This document shows positions 26,449 to 35,131 of a DNA stretch of 64,000 nt, one piece after another (within the stretch, counting starts at the first letter, position 1; each line of letters begins with the position of its first letter). The DNA comes from Porticoccus sp963925605 (GTDB lineage Bacteria > Pseudomonadota > Gammaproteobacteria > Pseudomonadales > Porticoccaceae): contig CAWURY010000006.1 in NCBI GenBank assembly GCA_963925605.1, forward strand, positions 1 through 64,000, given 5' to 3'. The notes beneath the pieces were generated by a model that had not been told where the DNA came from, made no database searches, and saw only the letters and a program-made list of their open reading frames with translations. Both the position numbers and the translations under genes were made by a program.

Positions 26449-26537
26449 TAGTCAGATTAAAAAATCATATAGACGAACATGCACCTATAGTTCAGATTGT
26501 ATTAGATTGTATTAGGCGATATTCTATTGTGGTACCT

Positions 26538-26546
26538 TGGTATAGT
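26538..26546 (+). promoter_or_regulatory. Extended -10 promoter upstream of pcnB
   Basis: TGG-TATAGT at 26538-26546. Transcription would start near 26553, about 70 nt before pcnB. Upstream (26494-26513) the 10-mer AGATTGTATT is repeated twice in tandem. Confidence 0.4.
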
Positions 26547-26623
26547 GTGATTTTACAGGCAACTTAAGATTACTGGGGTCTGAAATATCAGGACACAAAA
26601 ACTTCAAATATGATCCATATGAA

Positions 26624-27982
26624 ATGCTAAAAAAACTTTCAAATATTTTCAGATCTAACCACTCAAAAGCCAAGACGAAGCCTCGTATGCTGAAATCAGG
26701 ACAGCATAACCTTTCTCCTGAAAAAATAAGCTCTGGTGCTATAAAAGTTGTGGAGCAGCTCCAACTAAGTAGTTATGAGGCTTATCTAGTTGGCGGTTGC
26801 GTTCGCGACCTGATGATGGGCATCAAGCCGAAAGATTTTGATGTAGCGACCAATGCAACACCGGAGCAAACCAAACAGTTATTTCATCGCTCCCGTATCA
26901 TAGGCCGTCGATTTCAAATTGTGCATGTACGAGCAGACTCTGAAATCATAGAGGTGACAACATTTCGTGCTCAGCATACAGGTGCAAAAAATCAGTTAGG
27001 AGCATCCCAGCACTCTTCCAAGGGAATGCTGCTTCGAGACAATATATTCGGTTCTGTTGAAGAAGACGCTATTCGGCGAGATTTTACAATGAACGCTCTC
27101 TACTATTGCCCTCAAAATAATAGTGTATTTGACTACACTGATGGGCTATCAGACATCAATAATCGACTTATACGCATCATTGGAAATGCCTCTGAACGAT
27201 ACAGAGAGGATCCAGTCAGAATGATTAGAGCGGTCCGTTTTGCAGCAAAGCTTGGCTTTTCAATTGAGAAAGACTCTTCTGTAGCCATACATAAGTTATG
27301 CCTATTATTGGCCGACATACCCCCTGCAAGGTTATTTGATGAAGTTCTTAAACTATTTATGAACGGGTATGCTTTAGCGGGCTTTTACTTATTGCGAGAA
27401 TATAAAATATTTGGCATTTTATTTCCTGCAACAGAAGCTGCTTTGGGGAATGAGTCAAATTATTACTTAAAATTTATTGAGCAAGCTTTAATCAATACCG
27501 ATAAACGTATTCGAACAAACCAACGAGTTACTCCTGCATTTCTATTTGCAGCGTTACTCTGGCCTGCACTAAAAGAGCGAGAAGGGAAAAATCATCAACC
27601 AGAAAAAGTTAATATTTTCTCTTTGTATTCAACCGCAGGGATCGTTATCGCTGAGCAATGCCAACGGTTAGCAATACCTCGTAGATTTACTCTACCCATG
27701 AAGGAAATCTGGGAACTTCAGCTTCGACTGCCACGTCGTGCAGGCAATCAGGCTTTCAAATTATTAACTAATAAGCGTTTTCGCGCAGGCTACGATTTCC
27801 TATTGCTGCGAGAGGACGCCGGGGAAATTCAACCCGAGCTAGGCCAATGGTGGACAGTTTTTCAAGATGCAGAAGCAGCCAATCAGAAAGACATGGTTAG
27901 TGCAATTCAATCGCTGAAGAGCAAGTCTCAAAAAAATCAACCCACAAAAAGTCTTCTCCCCATCAGAAAACCTAAGCTATGA
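26624..27982 (+). CDS. pcnB: Poly(A) polymerase I
   Basis: Adds 3' poly(A) tails that promote RNA decay. Class II nucleotidyltransferase with YLVGGCVRDLMMG, catalytic DFDVATNA, RRDFTMNALYY, and RIIGNASERYREDPVRMIRAVRFAAKLGF. 452 residues, with a basic, disordered C-terminal tail. The length and linkage to folK favour PcnB over tRNA CCA-adding enzyme. It overlaps folK by 4 nt (ATGA). Confidence 0.94.
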   Translation: MLKKLSNIFRSNHSKAKTKPRMLKSGQHNLSPEKISSGAIKVVEQLQLSSYEAYLVGGCVRDLMMGIKPKDFDVATNATPEQTKQLFHRSRIIGRRFQIVHVRADSEIIEVTTFRAQHTGAKNQLGASQHSSKGMLLRDNIFGSVEEDAIRRDFTMNALYYCPQNNSVFDYTDGLSDINNRLIRIIGNASERYREDPVRMIRAVRFAAKLGFSIEKDSSVAIHKLCLLLADIPPARLFDEVLKLFMNGYALAGFYLLREYKIFGILFPATEAALGNESNYYLKFIEQALINTDKRIRTNQRVTPAFLFAALLWPALKEREGKNHQPEKVNIFSLYSTAGIVIAEQCQRLAIPRRFTLPMKEIWELQLRLPRRAGNQAFKLLTNKRFRAGYDFLLLREDAGEIQPELGQWWTVFQDAEAANQKDMVSAIQSLKSKSQKNQPTKSLLPIRKPKL

Positions 27983-28488
27983 ATCAAACTGCATACATTT
28001 CTATTGGCAGTAATCTGGACAACCCGCATCAGCAAGTTTTAGGGGGGTTGGCTAAGCTGGGGCTAATTAAAGCCACCCGAGTAGTTGTTTCATCTCCCTG
28101 GTATCTTAGTCTACCTATGGGACCAAAAGATCAACCAAGCTATATCAATGGCGTTGCTAAAATTTTCACTCAGTTAAATCCAGGACAGCTTTTAGCGGCA
28201 CTACAGAAAATTGAAGATATGCACGGAAGAATCAGGAGTGAGCACTGGGGACCGCGCACACTTGATTTAGATATCTTGCTCTATGGATGTCAGGTCATCA
28301 ACAAAGCACACCTAAAAATACCTCATCATGGTCTAAAAACACGAAATTTTGTACTAATACCACTGGCGGACATTGCACCGAAATTAGTTCTGCCAGATGG
28401 CACCAATCTAGATTCACTATTGGAAGTTTGCTCGCTAGAAGGTGTCGTTCCTCTTGCACTAGGAGATGTTAGTGAAACAATTGGATAA
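27979..28488 (+). CDS. folK: 2-amino-4-hydroxy-6-hydroxymethyldihydropteridine pyrophosphokinase
   Basis: Pyrophosphorylates the pterin precursor in folate synthesis. Motifs: AYISIGSNLDNP, SPWYLSLPMGPKDQPSYING, and the Mg-binding GPRTLDLDILLYG, then IPHHGLKTRNFVLIPL. 169 residues. Translationally coupled to pcnB upstream and overlaps the kinase gene downstream by 17 nt. Confidence 0.95.
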   Translation: MNQTAYISIGSNLDNPHQQVLGGLAKLGLIKATRVVVSSPWYLSLPMGPKDQPSYINGVAKIFTQLNPGQLLAALQKIEDMHGRIRSEHWGPRTLDLDILLYGCQVINKAHLKIPHHGLKTRNFVLIPLADIAPKLVLPDGTNLDSLLEVCSLEGVVPLALGDVSETIG

Positions 28489-29146
28489 TAATCCAGTTTT
28501 ATCATATCAATCGCCTCGCTTTATAGCTGTAGAGGGGCCCGTTGGGGTGGGGAAAACAACTCTAGCTAGAAGATTGGCTAATAGCTTTAACTGCAAAACT
28601 CTTTTAGAGCAGCCTGAAGAGAATCCTTTTCTAGAGCGCTTTTATCAGGACCAAAAAACAGGGGCTTTGCCTACTCAACTATATTTCTTATTCCAGCGTG
28701 TACGAAAAATTCAAGAAATACGTCAAAGCGATATGTTTCAGCAGATTCAGGTGGCAGATTTCCTAATGGAAAAAGATCAACTATTTGCCCAGATAACCCT
28801 CGATAGTGAAGAGCTAAAACTTTACCAGACTGTTTACAAGCAACTAACTATTGACGCGCCCATACCTGATCTAGTTATCTACCTGCAAGCCCCAACAGAT
28901 ACACTGCTAAGTCGCGTTCAACATCGTGGCATTCAGTACGAAAAGCCTATTAATAGCGATTATTTGCGTCGCTTAAACGAAGCCTACACACACTTTTTCT
29001 ATTACTACGATAATGCGCCCCTATTAATTGTAAATGCTGCAGAAATAGATCTCGCTAATAGTGAGGAGGACTATCAAGGCTTGCTCGATTATATGCTTGA
29101 TATTCGATCTGGACGTCATTATTATAATTCTCGACCATCTTTATAA
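28472..29146 (+). CDS. Deoxynucleoside kinase (deoxyadenosine/deoxyguanosine kinase family)
   Basis: Salvage kinase phosphorylating deoxynucleosides. P-loop GPVGVGKTTLA near residues 24-34, LEQPEENPFLERFYQD, ADFLMEKDQLFAQITL (the family's DRY/ERS region) and DLVIYLQAPTDTLLSRVQHRG with a lid arginine. I start at GTG 28472 because AGGAG lies 6 nt upstream; the in-frame ATG at 28466 would abut that site. It sits between folK and panB. Substrate specificity cannot be read from sequence. Confidence 0.85.
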   Translation: MKQLDNNPVLSYQSPRFIAVEGPVGVGKTTLARRLANSFNCKTLLEQPEENPFLERFYQDQKTGALPTQLYFLFQRVRKIQEIRQSDMFQQIQVADFLMEKDQLFAQITLDSEELKLYQTVYKQLTIDAPIPDLVIYLQAPTDTLLSRVQHRGIQYEKPINSDYLRRLNEAYTHFFYYYDNAPLLIVNAAEIDLANSEEDYQGLLDYMLDIRSGRHYYNSRPSL

Positions 29147-29180
29147 CGGCTACTCTCAAGCCAGAAAATAGGAAAAAACC

Positions 29181-29972
29181 ATGGTTGCGGTTACCATAAA
29201 TGCTCTACATGAGCTAAAGAAGCATGATAAAAAATTTCCTGTTATTACGGCTTACGATGCATCATTTTCTAGGTTGGCTCATAACGCAGGTATTGATGTT
29301 ATTTTGGTGGGAGATTCACTAGGAAATGTAGTGCAAGGCCGCGATAGTACTATTCCTGTAACTATGGACAACATGATTTACCACACTGAAGCTGTGCGTC
29401 GTGGAAGTGCAAAATCATTTGTTATTGCTGACCTCCCATTTATGGCCTTTTCTAGCGAAGCACAAACACTAGATCATTCGGCATTACTTATACAAGCTGG
29501 CGCTAATATGGTAAAACTAGAAGGTGGGGCCTGGCTTTGTAAAACAGTACGGATGCTTAGTGAGCGAGGAATACCTATTTGCGGGCACCTGGGGTTAACA
29601 CCACAATCAGTACACAAGCTCAGCGGCAATAGGGTGCAGGGGCGAGATAAAGAAGCTGCAGAAAAAATTATACAAGATGCCTTACTTCTAGAAGAAGCAG
29701 GGGTAGATTTATTGGTTCTTGAGTGTGTACCTTCAGCACTAGGTGGCAAGCTAACCACGGCATTGAATATACCGGTTATTGGGATAGGCGCAGGAGCTGA
29801 TACTGATGCGCAGGTTCTAGTTGTTTACGATATGCTTGGACTGTCTCCAAGCATACCCACATTTTGTAAAAATTTCTTAGAAGGCGCTAATAACATAGAG
29901 GCTGCTCTAAAATCATACGCGCAAGATGTTAGGTCAAGGGCATTTCCTGGTCCAGAGCATAGTTTCTCATAA
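29181..29972 (+). CDS. panB: 3-methyl-2-oxobutanoate hydroxymethyltransferase
   Basis: Makes ketopantoate from 2-oxoisovalerate and methylene-THF, the first committed step to pantothenate and CoA. VITAYDASFSRLAHNAGIDVILVGDSLGNV, metal-binding aspartates, ICGHLGLTPQSV and VIGIGAGADTDAQVLVVYDMLG are all family motifs. 263 residues, full length. In most relatives panC follows at once; here the next gene is an unrelated GST-like gene on the other strand. Confidence 0.95.
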   Translation: MVAVTINALHELKKHDKKFPVITAYDASFSRLAHNAGIDVILVGDSLGNVVQGRDSTIPVTMDNMIYHTEAVRRGSAKSFVIADLPFMAFSSEAQTLDHSALLIQAGANMVKLEGGAWLCKTVRMLSERGIPICGHLGLTPQSVHKLSGNRVQGRDKEAAEKIIQDALLLEEAGVDLLVLECVPSALGGKLTTALNIPVIGIGAGADTDAQVLVVYDMLGLSPSIPTFCKNFLEGANNIEAALKSYAQDVRSRAFPGPEHSFS

Positions 29973-30071
29973 CTACCCTTTCTGTGTTTTGGCTCTTTTA
30001 TGGGCAATTTTATCTGCCATTAAAAGTTCCATAAATTTACTATTATTCTGAATTCAAAAGATTGAATAGGA

Positions 30072-30689
30072 TCAATTTTGATGAAGCCAAACTGGGTGCT
30101 TTTCCATCACCGCAAGAAAAATTTCTGCACTTAGAAAATAAGCTAGCCAGTGTCGTAATTTCGGGTATGGGCTGCCATCAAACCATGCTTTATCTACAAG
30201 AGAAAATTGCCTAACAAAAGGAAATATCGCTATGTCAGCTAGGCTGATTTTTGCCCCCAACAAATATTGGGTTGCCATCAATTTTTGTTCCAAAGAGGCT
30301 AAAAAAACCTCTGCCTGGGCTCGATAATACTCTACAGCATGCTCGGGATAGCGATCTGAATATTTATAGCGGTCCAAAGATTTTTTAAAGAGGCCATCAT
30401 TTTTTTGAATTACCTCATCCAGCTCAGTGGACTTGGCTGAAAAATACCAATGATCTGGGTCACTTTGATTTAATGCCCAACGCATAATCACATAACTTTC
30501 GTCCAATACATTGCCATCTGGAAGAATTAATACAGGAACAGTACCTTTCTGCGATACTCGGAGCATATCCATGGGTTTTTCTCGCAATAAAATCTCCCTT
30601 AACTCTACTTCAATACCTGCATAAAATAGCGCCATTCTGGCTCGGATTGCATAAGGACAACGACGAAAAGAATACAATATAGGTAGCAT
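30072..30689 (-). CDS. Glutathione S-transferase family protein (glutaredoxin-2-like CPYA motif)
   Basis: 205-residue thioredoxin-fold N-terminal domain followed by an all-helical C-terminal domain. The N-terminus has SFRRCPYAIRARMAL (Cys11-Pro-Tyr-Ala), then GTVPVLILPDGNVLDESYVIMRW, the glutathione-binding cis-Pro and Glu-Ser region. The C-terminal domain has LLGAKISLADIAIFPFVRQF, the conserved N-capping Asp. The Cys could support glutathionyl transfer or deglutathionylation. Specific substrate unknown. Confidence 0.82.
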   Translation of the reverse strand: MLPILYSFRRCPYAIRARMALFYAGIEVELREILLREKPMDMLRVSQKGTVPVLILPDGNVLDESYVIMRWALNQSDPDHWYFSAKSTELDEVIQKNDGLFKKSLDRYKYSDRYPEHAVEYYRAQAEVFLASLEQKLMATQYLLGAKISLADIAIFPFVRQFSLVDKAWFDGSPYPKLRHWLAYFLSAEIFLAVMEKHPVWLHQN

Positions 30690-30779
30690 GGCAGCATAAA
30701 CCCACTTAAAAAAAAATTAACTTCTAGTAATCTCTAACTGATTATACTTTGTACATACAATATATTATAAAATGACGTA

Positions 30780-31463
30780 ATGAATATTCTTCCTCATATT
30801 GAAATTAATCCTGAAAAAAAAGCGGACTCCACTATTATATGGCTGCATGGCTTAGGTGCTAATGGACATGATTTTGAAGCTATTATTCCAGAGCTAAAAC
30901 TTCCCACTCATAACCGAATAAGATTCATTTTTCCTCATGCGCCAACAATACCAATAACCATTAATGACGGCCATATGATGCCTGCTTGGTATGATATTTT
31001 AGAGATGACTTTTGATCGAACAATAAATAAAAAACAATTAAAAAAATCAGTCAAAGCAGTGCATGCGATAATAGACAGGGAGATACAGCGGGGCATTGAT
31101 AGTCAAAGAATTATTATTGCGGGATTTTCTCAAGGGGGAGCTGTCGCGTTAGATGCTGCGTTAACTTATACTCGACGCTTGGCTGGTCTTCTGGGAATGT
31201 CCACCTACTTTCCTACTGCCAATTCCATCGACATAGCTCCAGCCAACCAAGATCTACCTATTCAATTATTTCACGGTGTTTATGACACTGTTGTTCCAGA
31301 AACTCATGGCCAGAAGAGTATCAAGGCCTTATCAGCTTTAGGGCTCAAACCAGACTATCAAACCTTCATGGTGGAACACAATTTATGTATAGAAGAAATA
31401 ATAGCTATATCGAAGTGGGTGCAATCCTTAATAGGTGCCACTAATCGCCCCAACGGGGGGTAA
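30780..31463 (+). CDS. Alpha/beta-hydrolase, carboxylesterase/phospholipase family
   Basis: 227-residue serine hydrolase of the carboxylesterase 2 family. The triad is visible: Ser in AGFSQGGAVAL, Asp in YDTVVPE, His in VEHNLCIEEI. An early oxyanion-type WLHGLGANGHDF also fits. The activity is usually a general short-chain esterase. A TATTAT -10-like box ends only about 12 bp before the ATG, so the leader may be very short. Its 3' end overlaps ubiX by 23 nt in convergent orientation. Confidence 0.87.
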   Translation: MNILPHIEINPEKKADSTIIWLHGLGANGHDFEAIIPELKLPTHNRIRFIFPHAPTIPITINDGHMMPAWYDILEMTFDRTINKKQLKKSVKAVHAIIDREIQRGIDSQRIIIAGFSQGGAVALDAALTYTRRLAGLLGMSTYFPTANSIDIAPANQDLPIQLFHGVYDTVVPETHGQKSIKALSALGLKPDYQTFMVEHNLCIEEIIAISKWVQSLIGATNRPNGG

Positions 31464-32049
31464 TATCTTGCTTTATATCTAAATGATCAAGAATTCTAGC
31501 AACAACAAAATCTATTAAGTCGTTAATGGTTTCTGGGTTCTGATAAAAACCAGGCATAGCAGGCAATATAGTTACTCCTAATCGCGCTAATTTCAGCATA
31601 TTTTCTAAATGAATTTCTGATAAAGGTGTTTCTCTTGGCACAACGATTAACTGGCATTTTTCTTTAATCACAACATCTGCGGCTCGCTCAATTAGATTGT
31701 TGCTGGCGCCAGAAGCAATGGCAGATAGAGTACCGCCACTAGCAGGGCAAATAACCATCGATTCTGGTGCAGAGGAACCGGAAGCAACAGATGAAAACCA
31801 ATCTTTGGTAGTATTCACTGTAATTTGCCCGGGCTCTGCATCAAAATTTAAGGCAAGGAATTCCTCCAGATTAATGTCTGCAGGCAAATCTAAGTCAGTT
31901 TCTGTTTCAATAACCACACGTGCTGCATCAGACATCAAAAACTGCACTCGGCATTCCGCTTGAATTAAGCATTCAAGCAACCTGAAACCATACTGAGCAC
32001 CAGATGCACCCGTCATAGCCAGCGTGATGGACCGTTTAAATTTAAGCAT
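31441..32049 (-). CDS. ubiX: Flavin prenyltransferase UbiX
   Basis: Prenylates FMN to the cofactor used by UbiD decarboxylase in ubiquinone synthesis. TLAMTGASGAQYGFRLLE (phosphate loop), APESMVICPASGGTLSAIASGASNN, and VPRETPLSEIHLENMLKLA with LPAMPGFY are diagnostic. 202 residues. It follows mpl by 16 bp on the minus strand, the order seen in Pseudomonas. Confidence 0.95.
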   Translation of the reverse strand: MLKFKRSITLAMTGASGAQYGFRLLECLIQAECRVQFLMSDAARVVIETETDLDLPADINLEEFLALNFDAEPGQITVNTTKDWFSSVASGSSAPESMVICPASGGTLSAIASGASNNLIERAADVVIKEKCQLIVVPRETPLSEIHLENMLKLARLGVTILPAMPGFYQNPETINDLIDFVVARILDHLDIKQDITPRWGD

Positions 32050-32065
32050 TAAGCTCTCCCATCAA

Positions 32066-33439
32066 TTATTCCTGCTTAATTGTCAGTTTTTTCTTTAGGG
32101 CATTGACTAGTTGACTGTGAAATCCTGAGAAACCACCATTGCTCATTATAACAATATGAGTCAATTCATCAGCACTATTCAATGTTTTCTGTATAAGTTC
32201 ATCGATATTATCAACAATATCAACTGAGTTAGAGCTCTTTTGAACTACTTCGGCTAACGACCAATCTACACTCTCGGGCTGATACCATAAAACTTGGTTT
32301 GCTAACCTAGTAGCTTCTGCCAGTCTGTCCTTATGAACACCCAGCTTCATAGTATTTGAGCGCGGCTCTATAACAGCAACAATTTTTTCATCGCCAACTT
32401 TATCTCGAATGCCTTCCAGTGTAGTAAAAATAGCCGTTGGATGATGAGCAAAGTCATCATATACGGTTACGCCAGACACTGTAGCGATCTTTTCCATTCG
32501 ACGTTTTACGCCCAAAAATCCGCATAATGCCTCACAAGCTACTTGAGGTCTCACTCCCGCATGATTCGCAGCTGCGATTGCAGCTAATCCATTTTTCGCA
32601 TTATGGATGCCAACTTGCTCCCAACGAACAGTACCCTGAATGTCCCCCTTAAAGATAACCGAAAAAGCAGAGCTATCTTTTTCTATCAACGATATATCCC
32701 AGTCACCGCCCCCACCTAAAGATTGTACTTCAGACCAGCACCCACGATCGATTGTCGCTTGTATATTAGCGTCATCTGATGGCGTAATAATCAAACCTTT
32801 GCTGGGTATTGTCCTGACAAAATGGTGAAACTGGGTTTGAATGGCATTAATATCATCAAAAATATCTGCATGATCAAACTCTAGATTATTAAAAATAGTA
32901 GTGCGAGGTCGGTAATGAAGAAACTTCGAGCGCTTATCAAAAAAAGCTGTGTCGTATTCATCTGCTTCCACAACAAAAAACTGAGAGTCACCTAAGCGGG
33001 CTGATACGTTAAAATTAGTCGGCACTCCGCCAATGAGAAATCCAGGCCTCATATCGGAATACTCTAAAATCCAAGCTAACATGCTTGAGGTAGTCGTTTT
33101 ACCATGAGTTCCAGCCACCGCAAGAACCCATTTATCTTTAAGAAGGTGCTCGCATAACCACTGGGGACCGGAAGTATAATCAAGTTTATTGTTTAAAACG
33201 TATTCCACAGCAGGATTACCCCGAGACAAGGCATTCCCTATAACCACAAGATCAGGAGAAGAAATAAACTGCGAGACATCATACCCCTCAGTTAATTCTA
33301 TGCCTGCCTTTTCTAACTGCGTGCTCATGGGGGGGTAGATATTCGTATCACTACCGGAGACTTGATGTCCTGATGCTTGGGCTAATTGAGCCAAAGAACC
33401 CATAAAAGTGCCGCAGATCCCCAAAATATGAATATGCAT
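32066..33439 (-). CDS. mpl: UDP-N-acetylmuramate:L-alanyl-gamma-D-glutamyl-meso-diaminopimelate ligase
   Basis: Murein recycling ligase that joins recovered tripeptide to UDP-MurNAc. Mur-ligase architecture: HILGICGTFMGSLAQLA at the N-terminus, ATP loop VAGTHGKTTTSSMLAW, FNNLEFDHADIF, and DDFAHHPTAI in the C-terminal domain. HILGICGTFMG separates Mpl from MurC. 457 residues; in an operon with ubiX. Confidence 0.95.
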   Translation of the reverse strand: MHIHILGICGTFMGSLAQLAQASGHQVSGSDTNIYPPMSTQLEKAGIELTEGYDVSQFISSPDLVVIGNALSRGNPAVEYVLNNKLDYTSGPQWLCEHLLKDKWVLAVAGTHGKTTTSSMLAWILEYSDMRPGFLIGGVPTNFNVSARLGDSQFFVVEADEYDTAFFDKRSKFLHYRPRTTIFNNLEFDHADIFDDINAIQTQFHHFVRTIPSKGLIITPSDDANIQATIDRGCWSEVQSLGGGGDWDISLIEKDSSAFSVIFKGDIQGTVRWEQVGIHNAKNGLAAIAAANHAGVRPQVACEALCGFLGVKRRMEKIATVSGVTVYDDFAHHPTAIFTTLEGIRDKVGDEKIVAVIEPRSNTMKLGVHKDRLAEATRLANQVLWYQPESVDWSLAEVVQKSSNSVDIVDNIDELIQKTLNSADELTHIVIMSNGGFSGFHSQLVNALKKKLTIKQE

Positions 33440-33655
33440 TCGTTAACGACTGCCTGTTAAGTAATGTAGGAAATTAGGGAAATCTCTAGGCCACTAAAAA
33501 TAACCTGAAGATCTCATGGCTCAACATAACTGAATTTGCACATCATGCAAGCCTCCATAGTCAAAAAATTATCGCTATAGTAGTGAACAATCCCTACAAT
33601 TGAAAACTAAGCCCACATAAAAATGTAATAAACTTCAACTTTGCAGTATGATTGC

Positions 33656-33673
33656 CCGCTTCCAAATAAGCGG
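33656..33673 (+). promoter_or_regulatory. Hairpin just upstream of the phosphofructokinase start
   Basis: CCGCTT-ccaaat-AAGCGG forms a 6-bp stem ending 8 nt before the ATG at 33682. It covers the place where a ribosome binding site should be, and no good Shine-Dalgarno sequence is seen. The rest of 33440-33655 holds no recognisable gene or strong promoter. Confidence 0.3.
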
Positions 33674-33681
33674 TCCCTTTG

Positions 33682-34971
33682 ATGAGCAAAGCTATGTTCA
33701 GTGACAATAAACAAAAGAAAAATGCTTTTTATGCACAATCTGGAGGGGTAACTGCTGTTATTAACGCTAGTGCCTGCGGATTGATTGAAGCGGCTCGAGA
33801 GCACTCAGACAAAATTGGTCATGTATATGCGGGTCGTAACGGAATTATTGGCGCCCTACGCGAAGATTTAATTGATACCAGCAAAGAAACACCAAATGCA
33901 ATCGCAGGTCTTCGCTACACGCCTTCTGGAGCATTTGGCTCTTGTCGCTATAAACTTAAGGATTATAAAGAGAACAAAGCCGAATATGAGAGACTCATCG
34001 AAGTCTTTAAAGCGCATAATATTAGCTATTTTTTTTACAATGGTGGAGGGGATTCTGCTGATACTTGCCTTAAAATTTCTCAAATCTCACAGCAAATGAA
34101 TTACCCAATTCAGGCCATACACATACCAAAAACGGTGGACAATGACTTGCCTTTTACAGACTGCAGTCCAGGTTTTGGGTCTGTTGCTAAATATGTTGCA
34201 ATATCTACCAAAGAGGCTAGTTTAGACGTGGCCTCTATGTGCGAGTCTTCTACTAAAGTTTTTATTCTTGAAGTCATGGGACGGCATGCAGGCTGGATTG
34301 CTGCTGCGAGCGCACTTGCAGCAGAGGAAGCTGGCGATCCGCCACATATAATTTTATTTCCAGAGATTCCTTTTTCCCGAAAAGATTTTCTCGACCGAGT
34401 AAAAAAAACTGTATCACAACATGGCTACTGTGTGGTCGTTGCGTCAGAAGGGGCGAAATACCCAGATGGCTTATTAATTTCAGGATCTTCAAACAAAGAT
34501 GCATTTGGACATCATCAGCTTGGCGGTGTAGCTCCTGCGCTTGCTAGTATGATTAAAAGCTCTCTGGGTTATAAATATCACTGGGCTTTAGCTGATTACC
34601 TTCAAAGATCTGCTCGTCATATTGCCTCTGCTACTGACGTGGAGCAGGCTTATGCGGTAGGTAGGGCTGCAGTGGAGTACGCTCTAGCAGGAAAAAATTC
34701 GATTATGGTGACCATTGAACGCAATAAAAGTGCTGATTATTCATGGAGTTTAGGTGAAGCACCTCTAGAAGATATAGCCAACCAAGAAAAAAAGATGCCA
34801 AAAAATTATATTACCAAAGATGGGTATGGCGTCACGCAAGAAGGAAAAGATTATCTTTCCCCGCTTATTCAAGGGGAAGATTACCCGCCCTACAAAAATG
34901 GAATACCTCAGTACACAAAGCTAGCAAATATACCCGTGAAGAAAAAACTCAAGAATCACTTCAAGGTTTAG
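33682..34971 (+). CDS. pfp: Pyrophosphate-dependent 6-phosphofructokinase-like protein
   Basis: Reversible conversion of fructose-6-phosphate and PPi to fructose-1,6-bisphosphate. N-terminal AQSGGVTAVINAS, substrate-site PKTVDNDL with the catalytic Asp, MGRHAGWIAA, and YNGGGDSADT. In ATP enzymes the third motif reads GGDGS; here the second Asp-Ser of the PPi type (GGDDS) is kept but the first Asp is Gly, so a PPi donor is more likely than ATP. 429 residues from ATG 33682; ATG 33694 is an alternative. Cosubstrate is an inference. Confidence 0.87.
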   Translation: MSKAMFSDNKQKKNAFYAQSGGVTAVINASACGLIEAAREHSDKIGHVYAGRNGIIGALREDLIDTSKETPNAIAGLRYTPSGAFGSCRYKLKDYKENKAEYERLIEVFKAHNISYFFYNGGGDSADTCLKISQISQQMNYPIQAIHIPKTVDNDLPFTDCSPGFGSVAKYVAISTKEASLDVASMCESSTKVFILEVMGRHAGWIAAASALAAEEAGDPPHIILFPEIPFSRKDFLDRVKKTVSQHGYCVVVASEGAKYPDGLLISGSSNKDAFGHHQLGGVAPALASMIKSSLGYKYHWALADYLQRSARHIASATDVEQAYAVGRAAVEYALAGKNSIMVTIERNKSADYSWSLGEAPLEDIANQEKKMPKNYITKDGYGVTQEGKDYLSPLIQGEDYPPYKNGIPQYTKLANIPVKKKLKNHFKV

Positions 34972-35001
34972 GCCTGTCAAACGGTTTACATATCACCCTA
35001 A

Positions 35002-35042
35002 AAACTGAATACTGCCTAATGGTTATGAATTTTATTCAGTTT
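35002..35042 (+). terminator. Hairpin after the phosphofructokinase gene
   Basis: A perfect 9-bp stem AAACTGAAT/ATTCAGTTT (35002-35010, 35034-35042) with a 23-nt loop, 31 bp after the stop. There is little T tract, so it is a weak or Rho-assisted terminator at best. Confidence 0.3.
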
Positions 35043-35086
35043 AAAGCATACCATAACTATCAATATGGTGCTGTTATTAAATATTC

Positions 35087-35095
35087 TGTCATAAT
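35087..35095 (+). promoter_or_regulatory. Extended -10 promoter for the MMPL exporter gene
   Basis: TGT-CATAAT at 35087-35095, 36 bp before the ATG. No clear -35 element at 17 or 18 bp. Confidence 0.35.
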
Positions 35096-35131
35096 GCAAA
35101 ATCTAATTATAAATACCTGAGGGATAGCCAG

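Noticed and set aside
26494..26513. Tandem AGATTGTATT repeat before pcnB as a mobile element trace or CRISPR
   Set aside because: Only two 10-bp copies, no spacers; a simple local duplication.
29995..30026. Possible terminator after panB
   Set aside because: The 12-bp stem has two central mismatches and no T tract; too weak to list as a feature.
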